Source: CAVSWN01 sp046728115 (GTDB taxonomy: Bacteria > Acidobacteriota > Vicinamibacteria > Vicinamibacterales > CAVVIG01). Taken from it: a DNA stretch of 12,743 bases. A program made the translations under genes and the position numbers. The notes under the pieces were generated by a model, which saw nothing but the letters and a program-made list of their open reading frames with translations, made no database searches and was not told where the DNA came from. The stretch's first letter is position 1, and every line of letters begins with the position of its first letter. Where the stretch lies: assembly GCA_046728115.1 (NCBI GenBank), contig JBKPDW010000176.1, forward strand, positions 1-12,743. Direction: 5' to 3'. Positions 1-7,884 of this stretch are shown here, one piece after another.

Positions 1-23
1 ACAGAACGCGTCCACAAGGTCCT

Positions 24-50
24 TGGAAAACGCACACCACGCGTTTTCCA
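24..50. repeat. Perfect inverted repeat (hairpin)
   Basis: TGGAAAACGC (24-33) and GCGTTTTCCA (41-50) are exact reverse complements around the 7-nt loop ACACCAC. There is no T-run on either side, so it is not a standard intrinsic terminator. It probably belongs to the insertion-sequence end, for example downstream of a transposase gene reading in from the left. Confidence 0.7.
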
Positions 51-74
51 CAGCTCCCACACGCATCAACAATG

Positions 75-124
75 TGTTACCTATGTCTTCGGACAAATCT
101 GTTACCTATCTCTCCGACTGTCCG
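75..124. repeat. Two-copy 25-bp tandem repeat
   Basis: The copies begin with TGTTACCTAT at 75 and at 100 and stay similar through TCT(T/C)CG(G)AC. The exact 25-bp period and the decay after about 19 bp suggest repeated protein-binding boxes rather than a random duplication. A transposase is the most likely binder. Confidence 0.6.
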
Positions 125-126
125 GA

Positions 127-140
127 CTTCTGACTTCTGA
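127..140. repeat. Short tandem word repeat (CTTCTGA x2)
   Basis: CTTCTGA occurs twice head to tail six bases past the lon stop codon. It is one of several degenerate short tandem repeats in the gaps between genes of this window. Confidence 0.5.
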
Positions 141-145
141 CGAGG

Positions 146-2617
<2,472 letters not shown>

Positions 2618-2648
2618 AGGTTGTCATCTGGCAGTTGGCGACCGAATG

Positions 2649-2667
2649 AATTGGTGAGTTGGTGAGT
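2649..2667. repeat. Short tandem word repeat, first copy of a 19-bp dispersed sequence
   Basis: AATTGGTGAGTTGGTGAGT contains TTGGTGAG twice with an 8-bp period. Allowing two mismatches, the same 19-mer occurs at 4966-4984 in front of rpmB. It lies in the lon upstream region, where it could alter the 5' untranslated RNA. Confidence 0.6.
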
Positions 2668-2710
2668 GACCAATTCACCACATCCTTACCAATTGCCGTT
2701 AAGAGGCTTG

Positions 2711-2748
2711 CCGGTGGAGAGGGTCGGGCTCCGCCACCGGCGGAGCCC
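2711..2748 (-). terminator. Strong GC hairpin between the DksA-like gene and lon
   Basis: GGGCTCCGCC (2726-2735) and GGCGGAGCCC (2739-2748) form a perfect 10-bp stem with a 3-nt loop, about 20 bp downstream of the DksA-like stop codon. No U-run follows on the minus strand, so it may be a terminator without a U-tract, an RNA-stabilising hairpin or a REP-type element. A second, mutually exclusive stem is possible between CCGGTGG (2711-2717) and CCACCGG (2734-2740). Confidence 0.45.
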
Positions 2749-2767
2749 CGTGTCGGGACGCCGGATG

Positions 2768-3223
2768 TTACATGTCGAGGAAGAGCGACGCCGTGCCGCG
2801 CCGCGCTGCGAGCTGCCGTTCGCGCTGTTCGGCATTCTCGCGGGCCTCCTCACAATCCTTGCAACGGACCGCGAAAGGCAATGCGCGCAACCGCTTCTCC
2901 GCGATTTCTTCGCCGCAGTCGAAGCAGTAGCCGTAATCGCCCTGCTCGAGGCGGGCCAACGCGTCATTGATCTTGTTGAGCGTCTCGGATTTCATCTGCA
3001 CGAGGGCGAACTCCAGGTCTTCCTGGATGTCAGCCTCGGCGCTCTCGACCGCGTCGAGCACTTCGTTCAGCTTGCCGCCCCACGTGCCTTCTTCACGAAC
3101 GCCGCGCATCTTGCCCTGGACTTCGGCCTGAATCTCACGGCGCCGGCCCGTCAGCATGTGCTTCAGCTCGTTATAACGCGACCGCGACATCTTCGGATGC
3201 GCGTCTACTTTGGTTTCCTTCAT
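2768..3223 (-). CDS. DksA/TraR-family C4 zinc-finger transcription factor
   Basis: The product is predicted to bind RNA polymerase through the secondary channel and adjust initiation, as DksA and TraR do. From the ATG at 3223 it has 151 residues, the size of E. coli DksA. Zinc ligands are C100, C103, C121 and C124 in the canonical CX2C-X17-CX2C spacing. The coiled coil spans about 15-93. Aligned without gaps from the first zinc cysteine, the tip motif DxxDxA of DksA (D71/D74/A76) reads D57-A-V-E60-S-A62. Of the DksA residues known to contact ppGpp at site 2, K98 and R125 have counterparts, while R91, K94, R129 and K139 appear as M, E, L and E. I chose 3223 because GGAAGGGAG lies just upstream and because a longer in-frame start at 3331 would precede the sigma-54 promoter. 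Lon follows on the same strand. Confidence 0.92.
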   Translation of the reverse strand: MKETKVDAHPKMSRSRYNELKHMLTGRRREIQAEVQGKMRGVREEGTWGGKLNEVLDAVESAEADIQEDLEFALVQMKSETLNKINDALARLEQGDYGYCFDCGEEIAEKRLRALPFAVRCKDCEEARENAEQRERQLAARRGTASLFLDM

Positions 3224-3290
3224 GACCGCCGCTCCCTTCCACTCGAGTCCATCACGCGACTTGGCGAGCGAGTGTTTGTCGCCAGACGCG

Positions 3291-3307
3291 TGCAATTCAA
3301 CTGCCAA
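3291..3307 (-). promoter_or_regulatory. Sigma-54 (RpoN) -24/-12 promoter of the DksA-like gene
   Basis: On the minus strand the sequence reads TTGGCAGTTGAATTGCA. Against the sigma-54 consensus YTGGCACG-N4-TTGCW it matches 11 of 13 defined positions, including the invariant GG and GC separated by exactly 10 bases. The predicted transcript starts near 3280, leaving a leader of about 58 nt before the ATG at 3223. Sigma-54 promoters need an AAA+ enhancer-binding protein; its site may be the TTGACAC repeats upstream. Confidence 0.6.
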
Positions 3308-3350
3308 GCGCAAACGGGCTTCAAGTCTCACTGCAAGTGACCGTCTGTAC

Positions 3351-3377
3351 TTGACACAAAACTCATCCGTTTGACAC
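3351..3377. promoter_or_regulatory. TTGACAC direct repeats, possible activator site
   Basis: TTGACAC occurs at 3351-3357 and 3371-3377, 20 bp apart, so both copies lie on roughly the same DNA face. They sit about 60-85 bp upstream of the -12 element at 3291-3295, a distance compatible with an enhancer-binding protein site. They could instead be chance -35-like hexamers; no well-placed -10 follows on the plus strand. Confidence 0.3.
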
Positions 3378-3566
3378 TACCGTCCTACAACCTGCCACGA
3401 ACAATAAGCACAGCTCATCAGCTCTCCTCGCAACTCACTGATAACGATGTGTTTAATGGCCACATTTGCCTCGAACTCTAACGACCGTTCAAAAACTGCT
3501 GTCTTCGTTAGACGCCGAGTGGGACTGGGCGGTTCGGCGACAGATGTAATCTTTTGTCCGCTGAAG

Positions 3567-3637
3567 GTGACGTTTTCGTGTCGCGAAATAGCTGAGCTGT
3601 GTTCAACTTGCTACGCAGGCCGAACAAAAAACGTCAC
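3567..3637. repeat. Inverted repeat GTGACGTTTT / AAAACGTCAC
   Basis: GTGACGTTTT (3567-3576) is exactly inverted at 3628-3637, with 51 bp between. The right arm touches the stop codon of the 195-residue gene. Similarity continues imperfectly inward (CG/CG, then gaps). The separation is long for an intrinsic terminator; it could be a relic of transposon ends or paired operator half-sites. Confidence 0.4.
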
Positions 3638-4224
3638 TATTGTACGCGCATCGAGCGGATCGAGGCATTGGGAACGACGCCCCGTTCGACGAGCCTCTGG
3701 CCGCTCCGGCGACTCGCGGTTTTCAGCCACCGTTCGTACAACCTCAGGATATCGGCGTTGGACCCACAAAACGTGCGCTCGCTGACCTCGCCCAGGACGT
3801 CGACGAAGTCGATGAATTTTTCGCCGAGTTCAGCAAATGCCGGCGACAAGGTGTCGGCCTCGAACCGGCTCAGAGCGTGGTAGGCGCAGCCGCCGATGCT
3901 GGCGTAATAATCGACGTCCACAAGCTTCCGATTGAGCGAGTCGCCGAAAAAGCCCGAGACAAACAACGAGACATCGCCAATCCGTCTGAGGTGCGTGCGC
4001 TGTTGCAGACCACCGCATTCGAACGCCTGCGCCAGGCGAAACGCCAGCGGCGTATCGTCGTCTCCCGACTCGGCCGTCGGACGCTGGACGAAGCTTGCGA
4101 GCAGATTGACGACGTAGAAGGCGGTCAGTTCCTTGGCCGCAAGGCCCTGGTGGGCGATGGCGCAATCCACCAGTTCCTTGAAGTATTCGACGGCGGACGT
4201 CTGCTGAAATACCTGGTCACTCAT
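3637..4224 (-). CDS. Conserved protein of unknown function (195 aa)
   Basis: I know no function for this protein. It is 195 residues, predicted soluble and mostly helical, with no signal peptide or membrane segment. Its most distinctive block is GDVSLFVSGFF followed by LNRKLVDVDYY (83-107); a second is LGEKFIDFVDVLGEVSER (133-150), then LRLYERWLKT (160-169). I recall very similar blocks in uncharacterised proteins of Acidobacteriota and some former Deltaproteobacteria, which supports a real, conserved gene rather than a shadow of the antisense frame. The start at 4224 is the only ATG before the conserved N-terminal helix; no strong Shine-Dalgarno is visible. It is divergent from the cysteine-rich gene, with 99 bp between, and may share a control region with it. 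Confidence 0.8.
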   Translation of the reverse strand: MSDQVFQQTSAVEYFKELVDCAIAHQGLAAKELTAFYVVNLLASFVQRPTAESGDDDTPLAFRLAQAFECGGLQQRTHLRRIGDVSLFVSGFFGDSLNRKLVDVDYYASIGGCAYHALSRFEADTLSPAFAELGEKFIDFVDVLGEVSERTFCGSNADILRLYERWLKTASRRSGQRLVERGVVPNASIRSMRVQ

Positions 4225-4304
4225 AGCTGCGTCTCGGCCCGACTTACCACCTGCTGGGGTTAGTGCAAGGCGCGTTCCGATGAGTGTCGTGGGTTTTCTT
4301 GGGG

Positions 4305-4314
4305 ATCATACAAT
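4305..4314. promoter_or_regulatory. Overlapping divergent -10 boxes
   Basis: TACAAT (4309-4314, plus) is a near-perfect sigma-70 -10 box ending 9 bp before the GTG start at 4324. On the minus strand the overlapping bases 4310-4305 read TATGAT, a good -10 for the divergent 195-residue gene. Neither has a clear -35. Because the two boxes share DNA, polymerase could not occupy both at once. Confidence 0.4.
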
Positions 4315-4323
4315 AGTGACCCT

Positions 4324-4962
4324 GTGCTTTGTCCCCTGTGCGGCGTCCGCCGTGCCCGTCGCGGTTGTCCGGCATTGGGCAAACAGATTTGTGCCGTCTG
4401 CTGCGGCACCAAGCGCCTCGTGCAGATTCAATGTCCGAGCGACTGCACGTGGCTCGCGAGCGCCCGCGACCACCCGGCGGCCGCCGTGGTGCGGCGTCAG
4501 CAGCGCGATGTCGGAACACTGGTCCAGATGATGCGCGATTTCAACGACCGCCAGTCGCAGATTCTGTTCCTGGTCGCGTCCTTCCTGATCGCTTACGAGC
4601 CGCCCGATTTTCAGAGTGTCATCGACCACGATGTGGCCGAGGCCGCGGCCTCCCTCGCAGCCACGTTCGAGACCGCGGCGCGGGGTGTGATTTACGAGCA
4701 TCGTCCGGCGTCGTTGCCGGCCGAACGGCTGGTCACCGCGTTGAAGGCCGTCCTTGCCGAAGCGGCCCAGGGAGCGTCCTCGTCGTTCGATCGCGACGCC
4801 GCCGTGGTGCTCCGACGTCTGGAAGAGGCGATCGGCGAGGCGCGGACCGGTGATCCCGCGAATCAGCGGGCGTTCCTCGAGTTGCTTGCTCGCGTCATCC
4901 CGAAGCGCGACGAGGTCGACAAACGAGGCGGGCCCGAACCTTCACGCTTGATCGTTCCGTAG
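4324..4962 (+). CDS. Cysteine-rich putative zinc-binding protein (212 aa)
   Basis: The function is unknown. The first 44 residues carry eight cysteines (C3, C6, C15, C23, C26, C27, C37, C41), including CPLCG, CAVCCGTKR and CPSDCTWL, which suggests one or two zinc sites. The rest (about 50-212) is predicted helical with no catalytic motif I can name. I recall the CCGTKR...CPSDC block from uncharacterised proteins in several bacterial phyla. The start is a GTG with no Shine-Dalgarno. Given the TACAAT box at 4309-4314, transcription would begin within a few bases of the GTG, so the mRNA may be leaderless. rpmB follows after 54 bp and ridA after that, so the three may be one transcript. The zinc motifs and the neighbouring L28 gene hint at a ribosome or RNA role, but this is only inference. 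Confidence 0.8.
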   Translation: MLCPLCGVRRARRGCPALGKQICAVCCGTKRLVQIQCPSDCTWLASARDHPAAAVVRRQQRDVGTLVQMMRDFNDRQSQILFLVASFLIAYEPPDFQSVIDHDVAEAAASLAATFETAARGVIYEHRPASLPAERLVTALKAVLAEAAQGASSSFDRDAAVVLRRLEEAIGEARTGDPANQRAFLELLARVIPKRDEVDKRGGPEPSRLIVP

Positions 4963-4965
4963 ACA

Positions 4966-4984
4966 AATTGGTAAGTTGGAGAGT
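4966..4984. repeat. Second copy of the 19-bp dispersed sequence
   Basis: AATTGGTAAGTTGGAGAGT matches 2649-2667 at 17 of 19 positions. It begins three bases past the stop codon of the cysteine-rich gene and runs on into similar low-complexity sequence (TTCGTGAATCTGGGAACTGG) in the rpmB leader. Confidence 0.6.
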
Positions 4985-5016
4985 TCGTGAATCTGGGAAC
5001 TGGTGACGAGTGAACT

Positions 5017-5208
5017 ATGGCGAAGACATGTGAAATCTGCGGCAAGGGTCCTGTCGTGGGCCGACACCACAGCCACGCGAACAACGTGAGCCCTCGCCGC
5101 TTCGAGCCGAATCTTCAAGTAGTGCGGGCGATAATCGGCGGCGGCATCAGACGCATTCGCGTCTGCACGCGTTGCCTGCGCAGCGGCAAAGTAACAAAGG
5201 CAGCGTAA
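5017..5208 (+). CDS. rpmB: 50S ribosomal protein L28 (zinc-binding form)
   Basis: This is a large-subunit ribosomal protein of 63 residues, the usual short length for L28. It opens with MAKTCEICGKGP, followed by the RHHSHANN segment typical of the family, and ends with VCTRCLRSGKV. Two CXXC pairs (C5/C8 and C50/C53) mark it as the C+ zinc-ribbon type; many bacteria also keep or switch to a C- paralogue when zinc is scarce. The leader contains low-complexity repeats and only a weak Shine-Dalgarno. ridA begins 17 bp downstream. Confidence 0.96.
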   Translation: MAKTCEICGKGPVVGRHHSHANNVSPRRFEPNLQVVRAIIGGGIRRIRVCTRCLRSGKVTKAA

Positions 5209-5225
5209 GTCCGACGTAGGAAGTC

Positions 5226-5606
5226 GTGAAATCTTCCATCTCGTCTCCCGGCGCACCGAAGGCAATCGGTCCGTACTCGCCGGCCGTGCGCGCGGGGCAG
5301 CTGCTCTTCGTGTCGGGGCAGGTAGCCATTGACCCGGCGACGGGCAACGTGATCTCGGGTGATATCGCCGCGCAGACGCGGCGCGTCTTCGACAACATCG
5401 ATGCGCTCTTGAAGGCGGGCGGCCGCTCGTTCACCGACGTGGTCCGCACCACGGTGTTTCTCGCGGACATGAACGACTTCGCCGCGATGAACGAGGTCTA
5501 CGGCCAGTACTTCTCCGAGCCGTACCCCGCGCGCGCAACCGTGCAGGTTGCCAGGCTGCCGAGGGACGCGCGTGTGGAGATTGATGTGATTGCGACGTAC
5601 GAGTAG
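5226..5606 (+). CDS. ridA: RidA-family enamine/imine deaminase
   Basis: The protein belongs to the YjgF/YER057c/UK114 family. RidA hydrolyses reactive 2-aminoacrylate and related enamines made by PLP enzymes, protecting them from damage; it acts in the cytosol as a trimer. The 126-residue length is standard. Visible family residues include GPYSPA (15-20, with Y17), the essential arginine in PARAT (R103, equivalent to E. coli R105) and E118 in VEID (E120). T105 replaces the non-essential cysteine 107. The arginine marks it as an active RidA-type member rather than an inactive Rid subgroup. The start is GTG at 5226, with AGGAAG at 5218-5223 as ribosome binding site. It lies 17 bp after rpmB and is convergent with rel. 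Confidence 0.94.
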   Translation: MKSSISSPGAPKAIGPYSPAVRAGQLLFVSGQVAIDPATGNVISGDIAAQTRRVFDNIDALLKAGGRSFTDVVRTTVFLADMNDFAAMNEVYGQYFSEPYPARATVQVARLPRDARVEIDVIATYE

Positions 5607-5612
5607 GGATAG

Positions 5613-5642
5613 GGCTGACGGCTTCGCCACGAGCCTTCAGCC
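5613..5642. terminator. Bidirectional hairpin between convergent ridA and rel
   Basis: GGCTGACGGCT (5613-5623) and AGCCTTCAGCC (5632-5642) pair over 11 bp with one mismatch around an 8-nt loop. It sits between the two stop codons, where a shared terminator is expected. No U-run follows on either strand, so termination strength is uncertain. Confidence 0.45.
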
Positions 5643-5649
5643 ACGAGCC
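5627..5649. repeat. Short direct repeat (CCACGAGCC x2)
   Basis: CCACGAGCC occurs at 5627-5635 and 5641-5649 with a 14-bp period. It overlaps the ridA/rel hairpin and is another of the word-type repeats seen in the gaps of this window. Confidence 0.5.
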
Positions 5650-5658
5650 ATTCTCGAT

Positions 5659-7818
5659 TCAGCGCGCGGCTCTCTCGACGCCAATCACCCCTTCGACGCC
5701 CCGCACCGCCTTGATCACCTTCTCCAGGTGCTTCATGTCGCTGATCTCGACCGTCATGTCGATTCGCGCGCGTTGATCCTCGTCGGTCGTGGCTTCGATG
5801 TTCCTGATGTTCGTGTTGATGTCGGCGATCTTCGTGCTGACGGCGGCCAGCAGTCCCTTCCGGTTCTCTACTTCCATCGTGAGACGCACGGGATACCGCG
5901 ACGACTGATCGACGCCTTTGTCCCATTCCACCTCGATGCGCCGCTCCGGGTCGTACAGGAGGTTGACGACATTCGGACAGGTAGCGGAGTGCACCGACAC
6001 GCCTTTGCCGCGCGTGATATAGCCGACGATCTTCTCGCCGCGGATCGGGTTGCAGCAGCGCGCGCGGAACACCATCAAATCGTCGAATCCGCGAACCTTG
6101 ATCTTCTCTTCGCCGGCGCCGAGCATGCGCCGCACGACGGATGCGACGGCGCCCTCGGGAGGCTTCTCCTGCAGCTTCTCGCCCGGCACCAGCTTGACGA
6201 GCACCTGCTTTGGCTGCAGCTTGCCGTAGCCGATGGCTGCATAGACGTCGTCGAGTTTGCCAATCGCCAGATCGGCAAGCACGCGGGCGAAACCGTCCCC
6301 CTCGACAATCGTTTTGGGATTCAGATCGTACCGGCGCGCCTCCTTCTCGAACAGCTTGCGTCCGAGCTCGATGGCGCGCGCCTTCTCCTCCGAATGGATC
6401 AGGTGCTTGATCTTGTTGCGCGCGCGCGACGTCGCGACGAAGTTCAGCCAGTCGCGGCTAGGTTTGTGCCCGACCTGCCTCACGATTTCGACAATGTCGC
6501 CGTTTCGGAGGCGCGTGCGAAGCGGCACCATCTTGCCGTTGACGCGCGCGCCGACGCACTGGTGGCCGACGTCGGTGTGAATCGAGTACGCGAAGTCCAC
6601 GGGCGTCGCGCCGCGCGGCAGCGCCTTGACGAGCCCCTTCGGCGTGAAGGTGTAGACCTCCTCCGGATACAGCTCGATCTTGAGGTTCTGGATGAACTCC
6701 TGCGGGTCGCGTACTTCCTGCTGATATTCGAGCAGTTGCCGCAGCCACTGGAAGTACCGATCGTCGCGCTGATCGCCGACGCGGCCCTCCTTGTACTTCC
6801 AGTGCGCCGCGATGCCCTCCTCCGCCATCCGGTGCATCTCGATGGTGCGGATCTGGACCTCGAACGGCATGCCGTGCTCGCTGATCACCGACGTGTGCAG
6901 CGCCTGGTACCCGTTGGGCCGCGGCATCGCGATGAAGTCCTTGATGCGTCCCGGAACAGGCGACCACGTCTGGTGGATGATGCCAAGCGCCGCATAGCAG
7001 TCCTTGACGCTCTCGGTGATGATGCGCAGCGCCATGAAGTCGTAGACCTGCTCGAGCTCGATCTTCTGGCGGCGGAGCTTCTCGTTGATGCTCCACAGGC
7101 GCTTGATGCGTCCGTCGATCTGAATCACCGGCACCTGGGCCTCGGCCAGCTTCGCCGAGATCGTTTTCCTCAGCTCCTCGATCAACCCCTCCGTTGAGCG
7201 CCGCCGCGCATCGACCTTCGCCCGGAGCGCTTCGTACGCCTGCGGTTCGAGGTAGCGGAACGACAGCTCCTCGAGCTCGTTCTTGACCTTACTCATGCCG
7301 AGCCGGTTGGCGATCGGCGCATAGATGTCGCGCGTCTCCTGCGCGATCTTGGCGCGGCGTTCCTCGGGCAGATGGTTCAGCGTCCGCATGTTGTGGAGCC
7401 GATCCGCGAGCTTGACGAGGATGACGCGGATGTCGTCCACCATCGCGAGCAGCATCTTGCGGAAGTTCTCCGCCTGTCGCTCCTCGCTGGACGAGAACGT
7501 GATGGCGCTGATCTTCGTGACCCCCTCGACCACGTGCGCCACCTCGGGCCCGAAGAGCTCGCGGATGCGCTCGATGGTCGTCAACGTGTCCTCGACGACG
7601 TCGTGGAGCAGGCCTGCCGCGATGGCCACGGCGTCGAGCTTCATGTCGGCGAGGAAGTCGGCGACGGCCAGGGGGTGGATGAGATACGGCTCACCTGAAT
7701 GACGCACCTGGCCGCGATGCTCGAAGGCCGAAAATACGTAGGCCCGCCGGAGCATTTCGACGTCGGTGGCCGGGCTGTATGCCCGGACTTTTTCCAGCAA
7801 ATCCTCGAAGCGAATCAT
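5659..7818 (-). CDS. rel: Bifunctional (p)ppGpp synthetase/hydrolase (Rel/SpoT type)
   Basis: The enzyme makes (p)ppGpp from GTP/GDP and ATP and also hydrolyses it, controlling the stringent response. The 719 residues carry the full long RelA/SpoT layout. The HD hydrolase domain has RHSGEPYLIHP (39-49, H40), HDVVED (72-77) and LADRLHNMRT (137-146). In the synthetase, RIKD (291-294) is the RXKD motif of bifunctional enzymes, not the EXDD of RelA; GYQALHT (303-309) follows and E320 lies in FEVQIRT. The TGS domain is about 386-447 and the helical region about 450-575. The C-terminal conserved cysteines are CC (588-589) and C614, with H610. The ACT domain is about 643-718. Both active sites look intact. 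The ATG at 7818 has no clear Shine-Dalgarno. A TATTAT box (7845-7840, minus) might be its -10, without a good -35. It is divergent from the TPR gene. Confidence 0.97.
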   Translation of the reverse strand: MIRFEDLLEKVRAYSPATDVEMLRRAYVFSAFEHRGQVRHSGEPYLIHPLAVADFLADMKLDAVAIAAGLLHDVVEDTLTTIERIRELFGPEVAHVVEGVTKISAITFSSSEERQAENFRKMLLAMVDDIRVILVKLADRLHNMRTLNHLPEERRAKIAQETRDIYAPIANRLGMSKVKNELEELSFRYLEPQAYEALRAKVDARRRSTEGLIEELRKTISAKLAEAQVPVIQIDGRIKRLWSINEKLRRQKIELEQVYDFMALRIITESVKDCYAALGIIHQTWSPVPGRIKDFIAMPRPNGYQALHTSVISEHGMPFEVQIRTIEMHRMAEEGIAAHWKYKEGRVGDQRDDRYFQWLRQLLEYQQEVRDPQEFIQNLKIELYPEEVYTFTPKGLVKALPRGATPVDFAYSIHTDVGHQCVGARVNGKMVPLRTRLRNGDIVEIVRQVGHKPSRDWLNFVATSRARNKIKHLIHSEEKARAIELGRKLFEKEARRYDLNPKTIVEGDGFARVLADLAIGKLDDVYAAIGYGKLQPKQVLVKLVPGEKLQEKPPEGAVASVVRRMLGAGEEKIKVRGFDDLMVFRARCCNPIRGEKIVGYITRGKGVSVHSATCPNVVNLLYDPERRIEVEWDKGVDQSSRYPVRLTMEVENRKGLLAAVSTKIADINTNIRNIEATTDEDQRARIDMTVEISDMKHLEKVIKAVRGVEGVIGVERAAR

Positions 7819-7854
7819 CGGAAAACGGTGTCTAAACTAATAATAAGCCGTGCC

Positions 7855-7884
7855 TTGACGTACGTTTTTGGGCTTCACTATACT
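7855..7884 (+). promoter_or_regulatory. Sigma-70-type promoter of the TPR gene
   Basis: TTGACG (7855-7860) and TATACT (7879-7884) are separated by 18 bp, each one base or so off consensus. Transcription would start near 7891, about 38 nt before the ATG. Overlapping it, 7883-7899 reads CTGGCCCGGTTTTAGCG, with GG and GC exactly 10 apart, a weaker sigma-54-like match. Confidence 0.65.

Larger units (their letters stand above)
1..145. mobile_element. Probable insertion-sequence end (remnant or edge of an element)
   Basis: This stretch lies just past the lon stop codon and holds no gene. It has a perfect 10-bp hairpin (TGGAAAACGC, 7-nt loop, GCGTTTTCCA, 24-50), then a CCCACAC tract, then two direct copies of TGTTACCTATsTCTyCGgAC with a 25-bp period (75-94 and 100-118), and a GTCCGGAC palindrome at 120-127. 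A hairpin followed by repeated short boxes is typical of the transposase-binding ends of DDE insertion sequences such as the IS21 and IS481 types. I recall similar boxes near such elements but cannot assign a family. No transposase is visible, so the body would lie to the left of the window or be lost. Confidence 0.45.
3224..3636. other. Non-coding gap upstream of the DksA-like gene
   Basis: This 413-bp gap has no credible gene and looks poorer in GC than its flanks, especially from about 3340. It holds the 5' leader and sigma-54 promoter of the DksA-like gene (3224-3307), a small hairpin near the predicted transcript start (TGGCGA/TCGCCA, 3262-3284), the TTGACAC direct repeats (3351-3377), an 8-bp inverted repeat TCTAACGA/TCGTTAGA (3477-3512), and a 10-bp inverted repeat (3567-3637). 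Small open frames here lack recognisable protein features. Confidence 0.6.

Noticed and set aside
3224..3331. 36-residue N-terminal extension of the DksA-like protein
   Set aside because: It would start upstream of the sigma-54 promoter and lacks the ribosome binding site found at 3223; the shorter form has the normal family length.
3476..3513. Integron attC-like site (CTCTAAC ... GTTAGAC, inverted)
   Set aside because: The right core fits GTTRRRY, but the left core has a wrong first base, and the 38-bp span is shorter than known attC sites. No integrase or cassette array is present.
3640..4263. A 207-codon plus-strand frame opposite the 195-residue gene
   Set aside because: The minus-strand product has family-like motifs, while the plus translation looks like an antisense shadow. 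This is less certain than the lon and rel cases because neither product has a known function.
5590..7197. A 535-codon open frame on the plus strand, antisense to rel
   Set aside because: Same reasoning: rel has intact HD, synthetase, TGS and ACT domains on the minus strand, and the antisense translation shows only reversed-codon composition.
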